NCBI RefSeq assembly: GCF_003031405.1
Contig: NZ_CP020469.1
Location: 3,472,001 to 3,536,000, forward strand
Length of the DNA stretch: 64,000 nt
Direction: 5' to 3'
From: Halomonas sp. 'Soap Lake #6'
Lineage (GTDB): Bacteria > Pseudomonadota > Gammaproteobacteria > Pseudomonadales > Halomonadaceae
The notes below the pieces were generated by a model. The model searched no databases. It saw only the letters and a program-made list of their open reading frames with translations, and was not told the origin of the DNA. Position 1 is the stretch's first letter; each line of letters opens with the position of its first letter. The translations under genes and the position numbers were made by a program. Positions 28,164 through 37,137 of this stretch are shown here, one piece after another.

Positions 28164-29284
28164 AGGGTATTACTCCCCGCCGGATAGAGTCGTGCTGCCT
28201 CAGCCGGTAGCTGAATACCCAACGTCTGCCCCATATGAAGACCTAAGGTGGTACTGTCACGGCTGGGCACATCAGCCAGCAGTGTTTGAGTAGCGCCTGC
28301 TAGCTGCAGGGTAACGCGCTGAAAAGCGCCCAGGAACTCAATGCCAATGACCTCGCCCGCCAGTCCTCCCACTTGGCGTGTTAACGCAACCGCTTCCGGG
28401 CGCACCGCTAACCATGCAGCCTCCCCTACTGGCAAACTATGGGGCTGGCAAGTTAAGCGCACTGCTGCGAGCGTCACTTGCTCAGCGCTGTGTACCGCCA
28501 CATCGAGGAAGTTCATGGTGCCGATAAACGATGCCACAAAGGCACTGGCAGGCTGGTGGTAAATCTCCGCAGGGGTACCCACTTGCTCAATCACACCATG
28601 ATTCATCACCACAATGCGGTCGGCCATCGTCAGCGCTTCTTCCTGATCGTGGGTGACCATAATGGTGGTCACGCCCAGACGTGCCTGGAGCGCTTTAATC
28701 TGGCTGCGCAAATGACCGCGCACTCTGGCATCCAGTGCCGAGAGCGGCTCGTCAAGCAGCAACAAACCTGGCTCTGTGGCTAGTGCCCTTGCCAACGCGA
28801 CCCGCTGCTGTTGACCGCCGGAAAGCGCTGCCGGGTACTTCTGTTCGCTACCGCTGAGGTTGACCAGCGCTAGTAGCTCGGCCACCCGGGTATTGATACG
28901 CGCCCGATCTACCCGGCGGTTACGCAGCCCATAAGCGACGTTGTTAAACACTGTTAGGTTGGGGAACAGCGCATAAGATTGAAATACAATGCCGAAATCC
29001 CGTGCCTGGGGCGGCAGTGTGGAGATATCGTTGCCGCGCTGGACCAGCGTGCCGGATGTTTGGCGGGCAAGCCCGGCGATGGTGCGCAGTAGAGTGGTTT
29101 TACCGCAGCCGGAGGGTCCTAAAAAGCACACAAACTCCCCTTCTTTAATCGTCAGGGAAATATTGTCCAGGGCGGTAAAGCTGCCAAAACACTTGGTCAC
29201 CGCTTCAATGCATAAATGCGGCGTTGTCTGGGTCATCACCGTCGGCGAGTCCGCCGTCAGCAGCGAGGTTATAGTGGTTTGCAT
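28160..29284 (-). CDS. 2-aminoethylphosphonate ABC transporter ATP-binding protein
   Basis: 374 residues. Walker A GPSGCGKTTLLRT, signature LSGGQQQRVALARAL, Walker B LLLDEPLSALD and a C-terminal TOBE-like domain (VRPEAVALTRQ). The start at 29284 has GGAGAT; a large hairpin lies immediately upstream. It powers uptake with the fused permease and phnS. Confidence 0.9.
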   Translation of the reverse strand: MQTTITSLLTADSPTVMTQTTPHLCIEAVTKCFGSFTALDNISLTIKEGEFVCFLGPSGCGKTTLLRTIAGLARQTSGTLVQRGNDISTLPPQARDFGIVFQSYALFPNLTVFNNVAYGLRNRRVDRARINTRVAELLALVNLSGSEQKYPAALSGGQQQRVALARALATEPGLLLLDEPLSALDARVRGHLRSQIKALQARLGVTTIMVTHDQEEALTMADRIVVMNHGVIEQVGTPAEIYHQPASAFVASFIGTMNFLDVAVHSAEQVTLAAVRLTCQPHSLPVGEAAWLAVRPEAVALTRQVGGLAGEVIGIEFLGAFQRVTLQLAGATQTLLADVPSRDSTTLGLHMGQTLGIQLPAEAARLYPAGSNTL

Positions 29285-29295
29285 AACATCTCCAA

Positions 29296-29317
29296 GCCCC
29301 GGCATTTAAGCCGGGGC
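29296..29317 (-). other. Intercistronic stem-loop between phnS and the ATPase gene
   Basis: GCCCCGGC (29296-29303) pairs perfectly with GCCGGGGC (29310-29317) around a 6-base loop. No T-run follows on the minus strand; the ribosome binding site of the ATPase gene follows instead. Such hairpins stabilise the upstream binding-protein message and lower downstream expression. Role inferred. Confidence 0.65.
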
Positions 29318-29337
29318 AACTAATCGCGAATCTCGGC

Positions 29338-30375
29338 TTACTGCTCGGTTTTGCCGTCATAGCGGCGCTGCCATTCGGCCAGCACGCGCTCGCGGTTAAC
29401 CGCTGCCCACTGGAAGTCAGCGTCGATCATGCGATCGGTAATATCGGAGGGGTAGTTTTCGATCGGCTGTGCCACACCTGGGTAGGCCACCACCGCATAG
29501 CCTTCGTTATAAAGCTCGTTGGCATCCCGGGAGACAATCCAATCCATCAGGGTTTGTGCGGCGTCGAGTTTATTCGTGCCCTCCACAATAGCGGCGGCTT
29601 CCATGTCCCACCCCAGACCTTCTTCAGGGAAGACAACTTCGATCGGTGCACCCTGTGATTTCAAACGTGCTGCGCGGAAGGCAAAGGACACACCAATTAC
29701 CGCTTCACCGGTGGCAGCCAGGCTGCAAGGTGCTGAGCCAGAGTGGGTATAGCGAGCGATATTGTTATGCAGGCGATCCATATAGTCCCAGCCCTGCTCT
29801 TCACCCCACAGCTGCAACCAGCTGGCCACATCCAGGTAGCCGGTGCCGGACGAATTGGGGTTGGGCATGATCACATGGCCGGCATATTCAGGCTGGGTCA
29901 GATCTTCCCAGGAAGTCGGCATCGGCACGCCATGGCGCTCGCCCTCAATAGTGTTGTAACAAATAGCAGCTACCCAGGCGTCCATACCTACCCAGGCGGG
30001 GTCTTCACCATCCTGATAGGCTGGGTCGACAAACTTAGTGTCTAAGTTATCCACGCCTTCAGGCGCGTAGCGCGCCAGCATTTCCTCTTCTTCCAGCACC
30101 AGCAGGCTAGTGGCGGCCAGGCCCCAGATCACGTCGGCTTGAGGATTATTTTTTTCCGCCAGCAAGCGAGCGGTAATCACGCCGGTAGAGTCGCGCACCC
30201 AGTTAATTTTGATATCTGGATGTGCGGCGTTAAAACGCTCGGCGTATTTTTGTAGGTCATCTGACTCAACAGCGGTGTAAACCGTCAACTCTGTGGCATG
30301 AGCAGCGCTAGAAAGTACTAGGGCAACAGCGCCTGCAACGATCTTAGGTTGGAAAAAGCGATGAAAAGTAGGCAT
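29338..30375 (-). CDS. phnS: 2-aminoethylphosphonate ABC transporter substrate-binding protein
   Basis: About 345 residues with a signal peptide (KIVAGAVALVLSSAAHA) and the Fbp-like ELTVYTAVESDDLQKYAERFNAAHPDIK opening (shown in part). The ATG ending at 30375 has GGAAGA upstream, and the operator at 30394-30405 lies just before it, supporting this start over the upstream frame extension. It delivers 2-aminoethylphosphonate to the importer. Confidence 0.88.
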   Translation of the reverse strand: MPTFHRFFQPKIVAGAVALVLSSAAHATELTVYTAVESDDLQKYAERFNAAHPDIKINWVRDSTGVITARLLAEKNNPQADVIWGLAATSLLVLEEEEMLARYAPEGVDNLDTKFVDPAYQDGEDPAWVGMDAWVAAICYNTIEGERHGVPMPTSWEDLTQPEYAGHVIMPNPNSSGTGYLDVASWLQLWGEEQGWDYMDRLHNNIARYTHSGSAPCSLAATGEAVIGVSFAFRAARLKSQGAPIEVVFPEEGLGWDMEAAAIVEGTNKLDAAQTLMDWIVSRDANELYNEGYAVVAYPGVAQPIENYPSDITDRMIDADFQWAAVNRERVLAEWQRRYDGKTEQ

Positions 30376-30393
30376 GGCGGTCTTCCGATGGCT

Positions 30394-30405
30394 TGGTATA
30401 GACCA
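30394..30405. promoter_or_regulatory. PhnR operator copy 1, upstream of phnS
   Basis: TGGTATAGACCA is a 12-bp near-perfect palindrome, 18 bp upstream of the phnS ATG. It equals the published PhnF-type HutC-family motif and is repeated in reverse orientation before phnW. Confidence 0.75.
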
Positions 30406-30506
30406 GAAGTTTGCCGCCATTAAGTGACAGTGCGATGACGCTTGTTTGAACGATTTTTTAAGTTGTGATGTACGCGCTTCAAAACCCGCTTATCAAAATA
30501 ACCCAG

Positions 30507-31217
30507 TTACTGCTGGCCAGAGAGTTCCACGCTAATACACAGCGAATCGTGCAACCAGTGCTCCTCATCAAATTCAATGGGGTGCTGCTGATCATCTAAA
30601 ATAGCACGGCAAATGTTTAGCCCTGCGGTGCCAGGTGCAACAAATAGCTCTTCAGCATCCACTGGCGCAAGCGCTTCAGACACCATACGGATGGAGCGAT
30701 TGGCTAAATGGTGGCCCCAACGCCCACGCAACAGCCCCCATAGCGACTGGTCGCTATAGATGTCTAATAGCTCAGGGGCGCGCTCCGGCACCACCCATAG
30801 CGACTCCACTAATACTGCTCGGTTATCCACATAGCGGCGACGGCGGATATGGTGAAACGGTTGGTCATCCGGTAGCCCCAGGGCACGTGCAGCGGGAAGA
30901 TGCAGGCGTGTTTCCATGCCCAACACGACAGTATACGGCTGCCGTCCCTGGGCCCGTACATAGTCATTAAAACCTGCATCCCGAGTGGGGTCGTAAACCA
31001 AACGCGCAGGCGAAACAAACCAGCCGCGCCTGTTACTGCGGTGAATAAGGCCCTCGCCCTCAAGTTGTGCCAGCGCCTGCCTGAGGGTCACGCGGGTAGT
31101 AGCAAAACGTTCGGCCAGCGCGCGTTCAGCGGGTAACTTTCGTTCCCCCAGGGCAGTATTTTGATCGATCAGATAGCGCAGCTGTTCGGTTAACTGTAAG
31201 TAGTAGGCATCAGGCAT
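30507..31217 (-). CDS. phnR: GntR/HutC-family phosphonate regulator
   Basis: 236 residues: GntR winged helix (ERKLPAERALAERFATTRVTLRQALAQLEGEGLIHRS) and a UTRA ligand domain (DQPFHHIRRRRYVDNRAVLVESLWV and ISVEL end). It lies directly upstream of phnS and overlaps the HAD gene by 8 bp. The two HutC-type operators in the operon are its likely targets, with 2-aminoethylphosphonate or an analogue as ligand; those points are inferred. Confidence 0.88.
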   Translation of the reverse strand: MPDAYYLQLTEQLRYLIDQNTALGERKLPAERALAERFATTRVTLRQALAQLEGEGLIHRSNRRGWFVSPARLVYDPTRDAGFNDYVRAQGRQPYTVVLGMETRLHLPAARALGLPDDQPFHHIRRRRYVDNRAVLVESLWVVPERAPELLDIYSDQSLWGLLRGRWGHHLANRSIRMVSEALAPVDAEELFVAPGTAGLNICRAILDDQQHPIEFDEEHWLHDSLCISVELSGQQ

Positions 31218-31941
31218 GTACCGATTTTCCTGGCGAGGCGTTGGGTGGCGAAACGCCTGATGGCGCTGATGTTCGCCAGTCTAAGCGCCGCCATCCTTCA
31301 ACGCTAGCCACCTCAGCTAATACCGGGTCTGGGTTTACCGCTACAGGGCAGTCGACGTATTGCAGTAACGGTAAATCATTGCGGGAATCTGAGTAAAAGG
31401 TGGTGTGGCTGGGGGTGATTTTCTGTTCAGCGAGCCACTGCTGAAGACGCAGCACCTTACCACCGCGATAAGAGAAGATACCTTCGCTTTGGCCGGTATA
31501 GCGCGCTTCTTCGTTAACGCCACGCTCTATACTAAGCTCTACCGCCAGCACGTGCTCAATCCCTAAGGTAGCCGCAATAGGCGCTACCAAGTGGCGCGAC
31601 GAAGCGGAAATCAACACCAGGGTGTCGCCAGCCTGACGGTGTGCTTCGATGCATACCCAGGCTTGTTCAAAAATACGCGGCTGCAGATGCGTGGCAACAA
31701 AGCGCTCAACTTCTTTGTTCACATCCGCCACCCGGCGACCACGCAGTGGTGCCAGGGTCATGGCAAGGTACTCTTCCAGCTTCAACTTGCCCGCATGATA
31801 GGCCTGTTGCATCTGCTCTGCGCGCGCCATAAACGTCTCGGCATCGCTAATCCAACCTTGCTCTATCATCCATAAATTCCAGCGATCGCTGCAGTCTCCA
31901 TCCAGGAGGGTGTCATCAAGGTCAAACAGGGCCAGACGCAT
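31210..31941 (-). CDS. HAD-IB family hydrolase (SerB-like)
   Basis: 243 residues. The nucleophile motif LALFDLDDTLLDGDCSDRW, motif II LVLISASSRHLVAPIA and the acidic motif FYSDSRNDLPLL are clear. It is co-transcribed with phnR (8-bp overlap). Members dephosphorylate small metabolites; the substrate is unknown. Its place at the head of the phosphonate operon suggests a phosphorylated intermediate or phosphate release, which is speculative. Confidence 0.85.
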   Translation of the reverse strand: MRLALFDLDDTLLDGDCSDRWNLWMIEQGWISDAETFMARAEQMQQAYHAGKLKLEEYLAMTLAPLRGRRVADVNKEVERFVATHLQPRIFEQAWVCIEAHRQAGDTLVLISASSRHLVAPIAATLGIEHVLAVELSIERGVNEEARYTGQSEGIFSYRGGKVLRLQQWLAEQKITPSHTTFYSDSRNDLPLLQYVDCPVAVNPDPVLAEVASVEGWRRLDWRTSAPSGVSPPNASPGKSVHA

Positions 31942-32030
31942 GGTAGCACTCCTATCTTCGCGGGTTGGCGGTGCGTAGGGTATGCTAAAGGTGATGACAG
32001 AAAGATGACGCTAGCTATGAGGGCCAGGTA

Positions 32031-33809
32031 TTAGGTGGTAGGCGCTAACCACTGCGTCGCAAACGCATCCGCCGGTAATGGCCGGCCAAACCAGTAGCCT
32101 TGGGCTTGATTACAGCCCATTTCAGCCAGCAAGCGAGCCTGCTCTCCGGTTTCTACTCCTTCCGCTATGGTCTTCATCTCGAGAGCCTTCGCCATGGCAA
32201 TGATCGTTTGCACAATAGTGCGATCATTTTTGTTATCAAGCATCTCGCGCACAAAGGAGATATCAATTTTTAGCGCATCGGCAGCGAAACGCCGCAAATA
32301 GGAGAGCGATGAATAGCCAGTGCCAAAATCGTCGATAGAGAGAGCATAACCCGCCTGGCGCATTGCCTGGGTAATGATGATCGCTTGATCAGGATCGCGC
32401 ATAAAGTCACTCTCGGTAAGCTCCAGGGCAATCGCGCTGGGTGATACTCCAGCTGTCAGTTGCGCAATGTGGGCCGTGAGCTGTGGGTCAACAAACTGCT
32501 GGGCCGACATATTGATCGATAACCTTCCTGGCAACGGCGTGCCTCGGGACTGCCAAGTGATGAGCTGGCTGGCCGCTTCCGCTAGTATCCAATCACCTAA
32601 CATACAAATCAGCCCGCGCTCTTCTGCCAGCGGGATAAACTCCCCTGGGCTTACCCAGCCCCACTCAGGATCGTGCCAGCGACATAATGCCTCGGCCCCC
32701 GTTAGCGCATGGCTGGCTAGGTCAACCTGCGGCTGAAAATAGAGCTCTAAGCGGCACTCAAGGATGGCGCGATGGAGTCGTTCGGTCATCCATTGACGGC
32801 GTTCCATAGACTGCCGCATAGCTAGAACGTAGGGGAAGCAGTTGGTATTTTCGCCTTTCTTGGCATGGTGCAGAGCGATACTAGCGGCGTTAAATAACTC
32901 ACTAGCGTCAGGGATATGACTTGGATAGCAGGCAAATCCAATGCTGACATCTAAGTGAAATACACGATGCTCTAACTGGATAGGCTGCTGGATGACATCA
33001 CATAACTGCTCGACGGTCGCCAACAACTGCTCTTCATCGTCCTTGGGCAACAGTAGTGCAAACTCGTCCCCAGATAGCCGAGCAACCGCATGTTGGACTA
33101 GCAGCTGTAAACGGCCAGCGACTGTTGCAAGCAGCTGGTCTCCCACGTAGTGCCCATGTAGGTCGTTAATCTCTTTAAATCGGCGTATATCTAATAATAG
33201 TAGTGACAGCGGGTGCCCTAATTGCATCGCCTCTTCACCCATGCTTGCGAGAAGCTCTATAAAGCGAATACGGTTGGGTAGCCCCGTAATACCATCGGTG
33301 TAAGCAAGGCGATACATATGCCGATGGTCGCGGCGACGTTCAAGCTCAGCCCCTGTTTGGGCCGCGACAATGCGCAGAATCTCGTTTTCAAAACCATCAA
33401 ACTGCATTGCTTGACTGTGGAGTATGGCTAATAGGCCAATTGCTACACCACTTGAGTCAAATAGTGGCAGCCCCATATAGCTCTCAGCTCCCAGTTGACC
33501 AAGCAACTCATCTTTGGGAAAACGTGCTTGCACACCACAGGGATAAAGACAGGGCTCACGGCCAACAACTGTTTCACAGGGGGTTCCCGCCAAGGGGTAG
33601 GAAATGTTGGTTTGTAGACTTCCATTCGACCAGATGGCTAAGGTATCAGCCATATGTAACTCTGTGACAGACGCCACCAAGACGTGATCAACACACAACA
33701 AGCGGGCAAGTTGTTCCACCTGAACCGCAAAGAAATTAGGCGTACCGCTGTGTGCCAACCCTTCCGCTAGCTGGCGGAAGGTCTCCGCTGCGTCATTCCG
33801 TCTGTGCAT
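32031..33809 (-). CDS. GAF-GGDEF-EAL cyclic-di-GMP protein
   Basis: 592 residues. An N-terminal GAF-like sensor (about 1-155) is followed by a GGDEF domain whose active-site loop reads RLSGDEFALLLPK (SGDEF), then an EAL domain with GAEALCRW, ELTESDFM and IDDFGTGYSSLSYLRR. The EAL signatures are intact, so phosphodiesterase activity is likely. The first glycine of GGDEF is replaced by serine, so cyclase activity is uncertain. It is divergent from the HDOD gene, 206 bp apart. No membrane segment seen. Confidence 0.9.
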   Translation of the reverse strand: MHRRNDAAETFRQLAEGLAHSGTPNFFAVQVEQLARLLCVDHVLVASVTELHMADTLAIWSNGSLQTNISYPLAGTPCETVVGREPCLYPCGVQARFPKDELLGQLGAESYMGLPLFDSSGVAIGLLAILHSQAMQFDGFENEILRIVAAQTGAELERRRDHRHMYRLAYTDGITGLPNRIRFIELLASMGEEAMQLGHPLSLLLLDIRRFKEINDLHGHYVGDQLLATVAGRLQLLVQHAVARLSGDEFALLLPKDDEEQLLATVEQLCDVIQQPIQLEHRVFHLDVSIGFACYPSHIPDASELFNAASIALHHAKKGENTNCFPYVLAMRQSMERRQWMTERLHRAILECRLELYFQPQVDLASHALTGAEALCRWHDPEWGWVSPGEFIPLAEERGLICMLGDWILAEAASQLITWQSRGTPLPGRLSINMSAQQFVDPQLTAHIAQLTAGVSPSAIALELTESDFMRDPDQAIIITQAMRQAGYALSIDDFGTGYSSLSYLRRFAADALKIDISFVREMLDNKNDRTIVQTIIAMAKALEMKTIAEGVETGEQARLLAEMGCNQAQGYWFGRPLPADAFATQWLAPTT

Positions 33810-34015
33810 TTGTGCACTCGCCTTTTCATTTTAATTATGGGGCACCCGGCACCGACTCAATAAAAGTCTAGAGACTTACAAAGCACAAACGGCTACCTTA
33901 ACTCATCTGCACTATCCGTCTATGGCAATGCCAACACTTTCTGGGTATATGGTAAAATCCATAAAATACATCATGATGGCTGGTCACTACGCTTAAAAGT
34001 GCGCTAGGAGAGAAC

Positions 34016-35098
34016 GTGATTAAACTTTCGACTAAGGATGAAGTACTCTACGTAACGCTTACAGAAGCACTTCCTAGTTTTCTAATCAGCGATTTTCTTA
34101 AGTGCCAGCGCTTACCATCGCTTCCCTCAGTCGCATTGCGCATACTTAAATTAACGCAATCTTCAGATGCGAGCATCAACGATTGTGCCAACACAATTGA
34201 GCATGATCCAGCATTAACGACTCGGCTAATATCACTATCAAACAGCGTTCATCACACTCGTTCCGCCCATCAGGCACAGACCTGTCTTGAGGCTATCCAG
34301 CGTTTGGGTCTCGATGCGACATTAACCGTCGTACTGAGCTTTAATCTGTTTAAGCATCCCAGTAAGGGGGCCAAGCATACAAAAATCTGGCAGCGATCAA
34401 TCATGTCTGCGCTTATCGCACGCCAGCTGGCTGAGCAAGCGTGCCCGAAACAGGCAGGCAATGCTTTTACAGCGGCTCTCCTGCAGGACATAGGGATATT
34501 GGCGTTAAGCGTGACGTACCCTGAACACGCCGATGAACTATATATTGATAGTTCAATACCGCATGCCCTCCTCATCGAAGAAGAGAAACGTTTCTTTGGT
34601 TGTGACCACACTCTCATTGGGGCTTGGCTTGCCGCAAAATGGGGTATCCCAACGGCTATGGTTAACGCGATTCGCTTTAGCCATGACAGTTATACAACTG
34701 GGAGCCTTATGGAAATGTGTGTACGCATCTCTGGGCCTATAGCGGATGCTTGTTTTTCAACTACTCCCGAAGAGCAGCTTGCCACTCTCATGCATGATTT
34801 AAACACCATGGTCGGTATTCCCTCCTTCTCGCTTAAACACGTGTTGCAAGAAGTTCAGCCTAAAATGGAGCTCATCGCCAAAACACTGATGATGGACACC
34901 CCATTAACTATTGATCCCCAAGAGCTACTTGAAAGTGCGCAACAGCTCTTGCTAAACCATACACTCTTACTCAATAGTCGCAGAGAAACTCAGCACAAAG
35001 CATTAAATACACTACGCCAAAGGTATGGCGCTCAGGATAGGTTTAGCAACGACACCGCATTCAACAAGCTCGGCCTCCCACCCAATACCAAATCTTAA
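34016..35098 (+). CDS. HDOD-domain signalling protein
   Basis: 360 residues. The HDOD domain (about 20-220) shows LPSLPSVALRILKLTQSSDASINDCANTIEHDPALTTRLISLSNS (given in part) and later ALLQDIGILAL. The start is GTG with AGGAG five bases upstream. HDOD proteins relate to HD phosphohydrolases and often act in motility or c-di-GMP signalling; the divergent GGDEF-EAL neighbour supports a shared circuit. No catalytic HD-GYP motif is seen. Confidence 0.85.
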   Translation: MIKLSTKDEVLYVTLTEALPSFLISDFLKCQRLPSLPSVALRILKLTQSSDASINDCANTIEHDPALTTRLISLSNSVHHTRSAHQAQTCLEAIQRLGLDATLTVVLSFNLFKHPSKGAKHTKIWQRSIMSALIARQLAEQACPKQAGNAFTAALLQDIGILALSVTYPEHADELYIDSSIPHALLIEEEKRFFGCDHTLIGAWLAAKWGIPTAMVNAIRFSHDSYTTGSLMEMCVRISGPIADACFSTTPEEQLATLMHDLNTMVGIPSFSLKHVLQEVQPKMELIAKTLMMDTPLTIDPQELLESAQQLLLNHTLLLNSRRETQHKALNTLRQRYGAQDRFSNDTAFNKLGLPPNTKS

Positions 35099-35106
35099 TC
35101 CGCCGC

Positions 35107-35143
35107 GACCAGAGCAGCATGCACTTTATCAAGCGCTCTGGTC
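35107..35143. terminator. Inverted repeat between HDOD and dctM genes
   Basis: GACCAGAGC (35107-35115) and GCTCTGGTC (35135-35143) are perfect 9-bp arms between two convergent genes. No T-run is present. It may act as a two-way terminator. Confidence 0.45.
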
Positions 35144-35161
35144 ACAGCGACCATAACCAGG

Positions 35162-36466
35162 TTACCGGTTCATCGCCTGAGGTAGGTAGAGGGCGATCTC
35201 GGGAAAGATATGCATAAGTGCAATAGCCAATGCCATTAGCAGAAAGAAAGGCAGCGTCGCCTTAGTGATAGTAAAAATATCCTTACCTGTTAGCCCCTGA
35301 ATAACAAACAGATTAAAGCCTACTGGTGGGGTTATCTGCGACATTTCGACAACGATAACCAAGTAAATACCGAACCAAATCAGGTCGAACCCAGCGGCAC
35401 TGACAACCGGCATAATAATGGCGGTAACCAGCAGGATCAGTGAAATACCGTCAAGAAAGCAGCCCATGATGAGCAACAGTAACGTTAACGCTATTAACAG
35501 CATGGTAGGCGAAAGTCCCATTTCTCCAATAGAGCGTGCTAGCTGCATTGGTACTTGGGTAAAGCCCATGGCTGAGGTAAGAAACGAGGCACCGGCAATA
35601 ATAAACGCAATCATGCATGCAGTGCGCACAGCGGCAAACAGCGAGCTGGTAAATACCTCGCGGTTAAAGTGACCATTGAAATACGCGATCACCATGGAGA
35701 GTACAACACCCACCGCAGCTGCTTCCGTAGGTGAGGCAAGCCCACCATAAATTGTTACGATAATCCCGCCGATCAGCAACAAAATAGGCACTAGCGCCCA
35801 GGTGTTACGCAGTTTTTCAACAAAGCTCATGCTTGACTCATCAGCGCCGGTTAAACCTTCTCGATTACCTTTGATTAATGCCCAAAGCACCAAGTAAGTC
35901 ATAAACATCGCTAATATCATCAAGCCCGGCCCAATCCCCGCCATAAACAAACGTGAAATAGACTGCTCGGTAACCACGCCGTAAACAATCAACACGATGG
36001 ACGGGGGGATTAGCAACCCAAGCGTCGAGGCACTCGCCAAAGTGCCAATCGCCATATTGCTGTCATAACCCCTTCGCTCCAGCTCTGGCAGGGTCATTTT
36101 GCCGACGGTTGCGCAGGTTGCCGCAGAGGAACCACACACGGCTGCAAACATGCCGCTACCAATAACATTGGTATGTAGTAAACGTCCCGGAAGACGGTTT
36201 AGCCAAGGTGACAGGCCACGAAACATATTGTCGGCAAGCCCGGAGCGAAACAGAATTTCTCCCATCCAGATAAACATCGGCAGTGCCGTTAAGTCCCAGC
36301 CATAACTTGCGCCCCAAAAGTCAGAAGCTAAAATTGGCCCCGGCGAAAAGGGGCTAAAAAATTCCAGCGCAATCCATGCAGTGCCGATTAATGCAAAGGC
36401 GATCCACACTCCGCTACCCAGCAACAGTACCAGGGTAAAAACAGTAGCCAAACTTAGTAATAGCAC
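35162..36466 (-). CDS. dctM: TRAP transporter large permease (DctM)
   Basis: 434 residues, about twelve hydrophobic segments. Family blocks include GSSAATCATVGKMTLPELERRGYD, LGLLIPPSIVLIVYGVVTEQS and ITPPVGFNLFVIQGLTG. It is the ion-coupled channel of a TRAP system and is last in the lysR-dctP-dctQ-dctM run. Confidence 0.93.
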   Translation of the reverse strand: MLLLSLATVFTLVLLLGSGVWIAFALIGTAWIALEFFSPFSPGPILASDFWGASYGWDLTALPMFIWMGEILFRSGLADNMFRGLSPWLNRLPGRLLHTNVIGSGMFAAVCGSSAATCATVGKMTLPELERRGYDSNMAIGTLASASTLGLLIPPSIVLIVYGVVTEQSISRLFMAGIGPGLMILAMFMTYLVLWALIKGNREGLTGADESSMSFVEKLRNTWALVPILLLIGGIIVTIYGGLASPTEAAAVGVVLSMVIAYFNGHFNREVFTSSLFAAVRTACMIAFIIAGASFLTSAMGFTQVPMQLARSIGEMGLSPTMLLIALTLLLLIMGCFLDGISLILLVTAIIMPVVSAAGFDLIWFGIYLVIVVEMSQITPPVGFNLFVIQGLTGKDIFTITKATLPFFLLMALAIALMHIFPEIALYLPQAMNR

Positions 36467-36496
36467 AGCAAATTCTCCAGGGTAGAAAGCTCAGGC

Positions 36497-37060
36497 TTAG
36501 TGCATTTCACTGTCGTCAGTCGCTGTGGCCTCACGAAAACTGGAGGGATCACGAGCGGCAATACGCAGCGCCATGAATAGGGCTTCAGCAAGCGCCAAGC
36601 ACAGCAGTCCTACGCTGGTAGCGAGAACGGTTTGGGGGATCCATAGGGGAATCGCTAAAAAACCTGATGAAACATCGTTGTACTGCAGGCTCTCTCTCGC
36701 CAGCTCAATCAGGCCATAACCTAGTAGCAGGCTGATCGCCAACGCGACAATCAAGCCAAACACTTCAAACCAAACACGGATTGCCGACGGCAACCGCGAA
36801 ATTAGCAACGTCACACGAATATGCGCGTGATGCACAAAGGTATAAGCAAGCCCTAGAAACGTGGCACCAACCAATAGGTAAGCCGCCATTTCAGAGACGC
36901 CGGTGATGCTAATACCTAAGCGGCCTTGGCCCACTAATATTAGCAGCGCATCGAGGAGACGAAACGTGACTTGCAGTGCAATCAGCGCACAAATAGCGAC
37001 CATGCACGCTGCTGCCCCCCACGCTCCCAGGCGGTAGAGTTTATCGAATTTAAACGTCAT
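36497..37060 (-). CDS. dctQ: TRAP transporter small permease (DctQ)
   Basis: About 187 residues with four hydrophobic segments and the DctQ block YLLVGATFLGLAYTFVHHAHIRVTLL. The ATG ending at 37060 (MTFKFDKLYRLG) is preferred to the upstream extension. It lies 30 bp before dctM. Confidence 0.88.
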   Translation of the reverse strand: MTFKFDKLYRLGAWGAAACMVAICALIALQVTFRLLDALLILVGQGRLGISITGVSEMAAYLLVGATFLGLAYTFVHHAHIRVTLLISRLPSAIRVWFEVFGLIVALAISLLLGYGLIELARESLQYNDVSSGFLAIPLWIPQTVLATSVGLLCLALAEALFMALRIAARDPSSFREATATDDSEMH

Positions 37061-37137
37061 GTTCGCAGTCCCATAAAGCACGTGGACGAAAGAGGCGGCC
37101 AACCTACCGCCTCTTGAGCACTACTCAACAGCATTTT

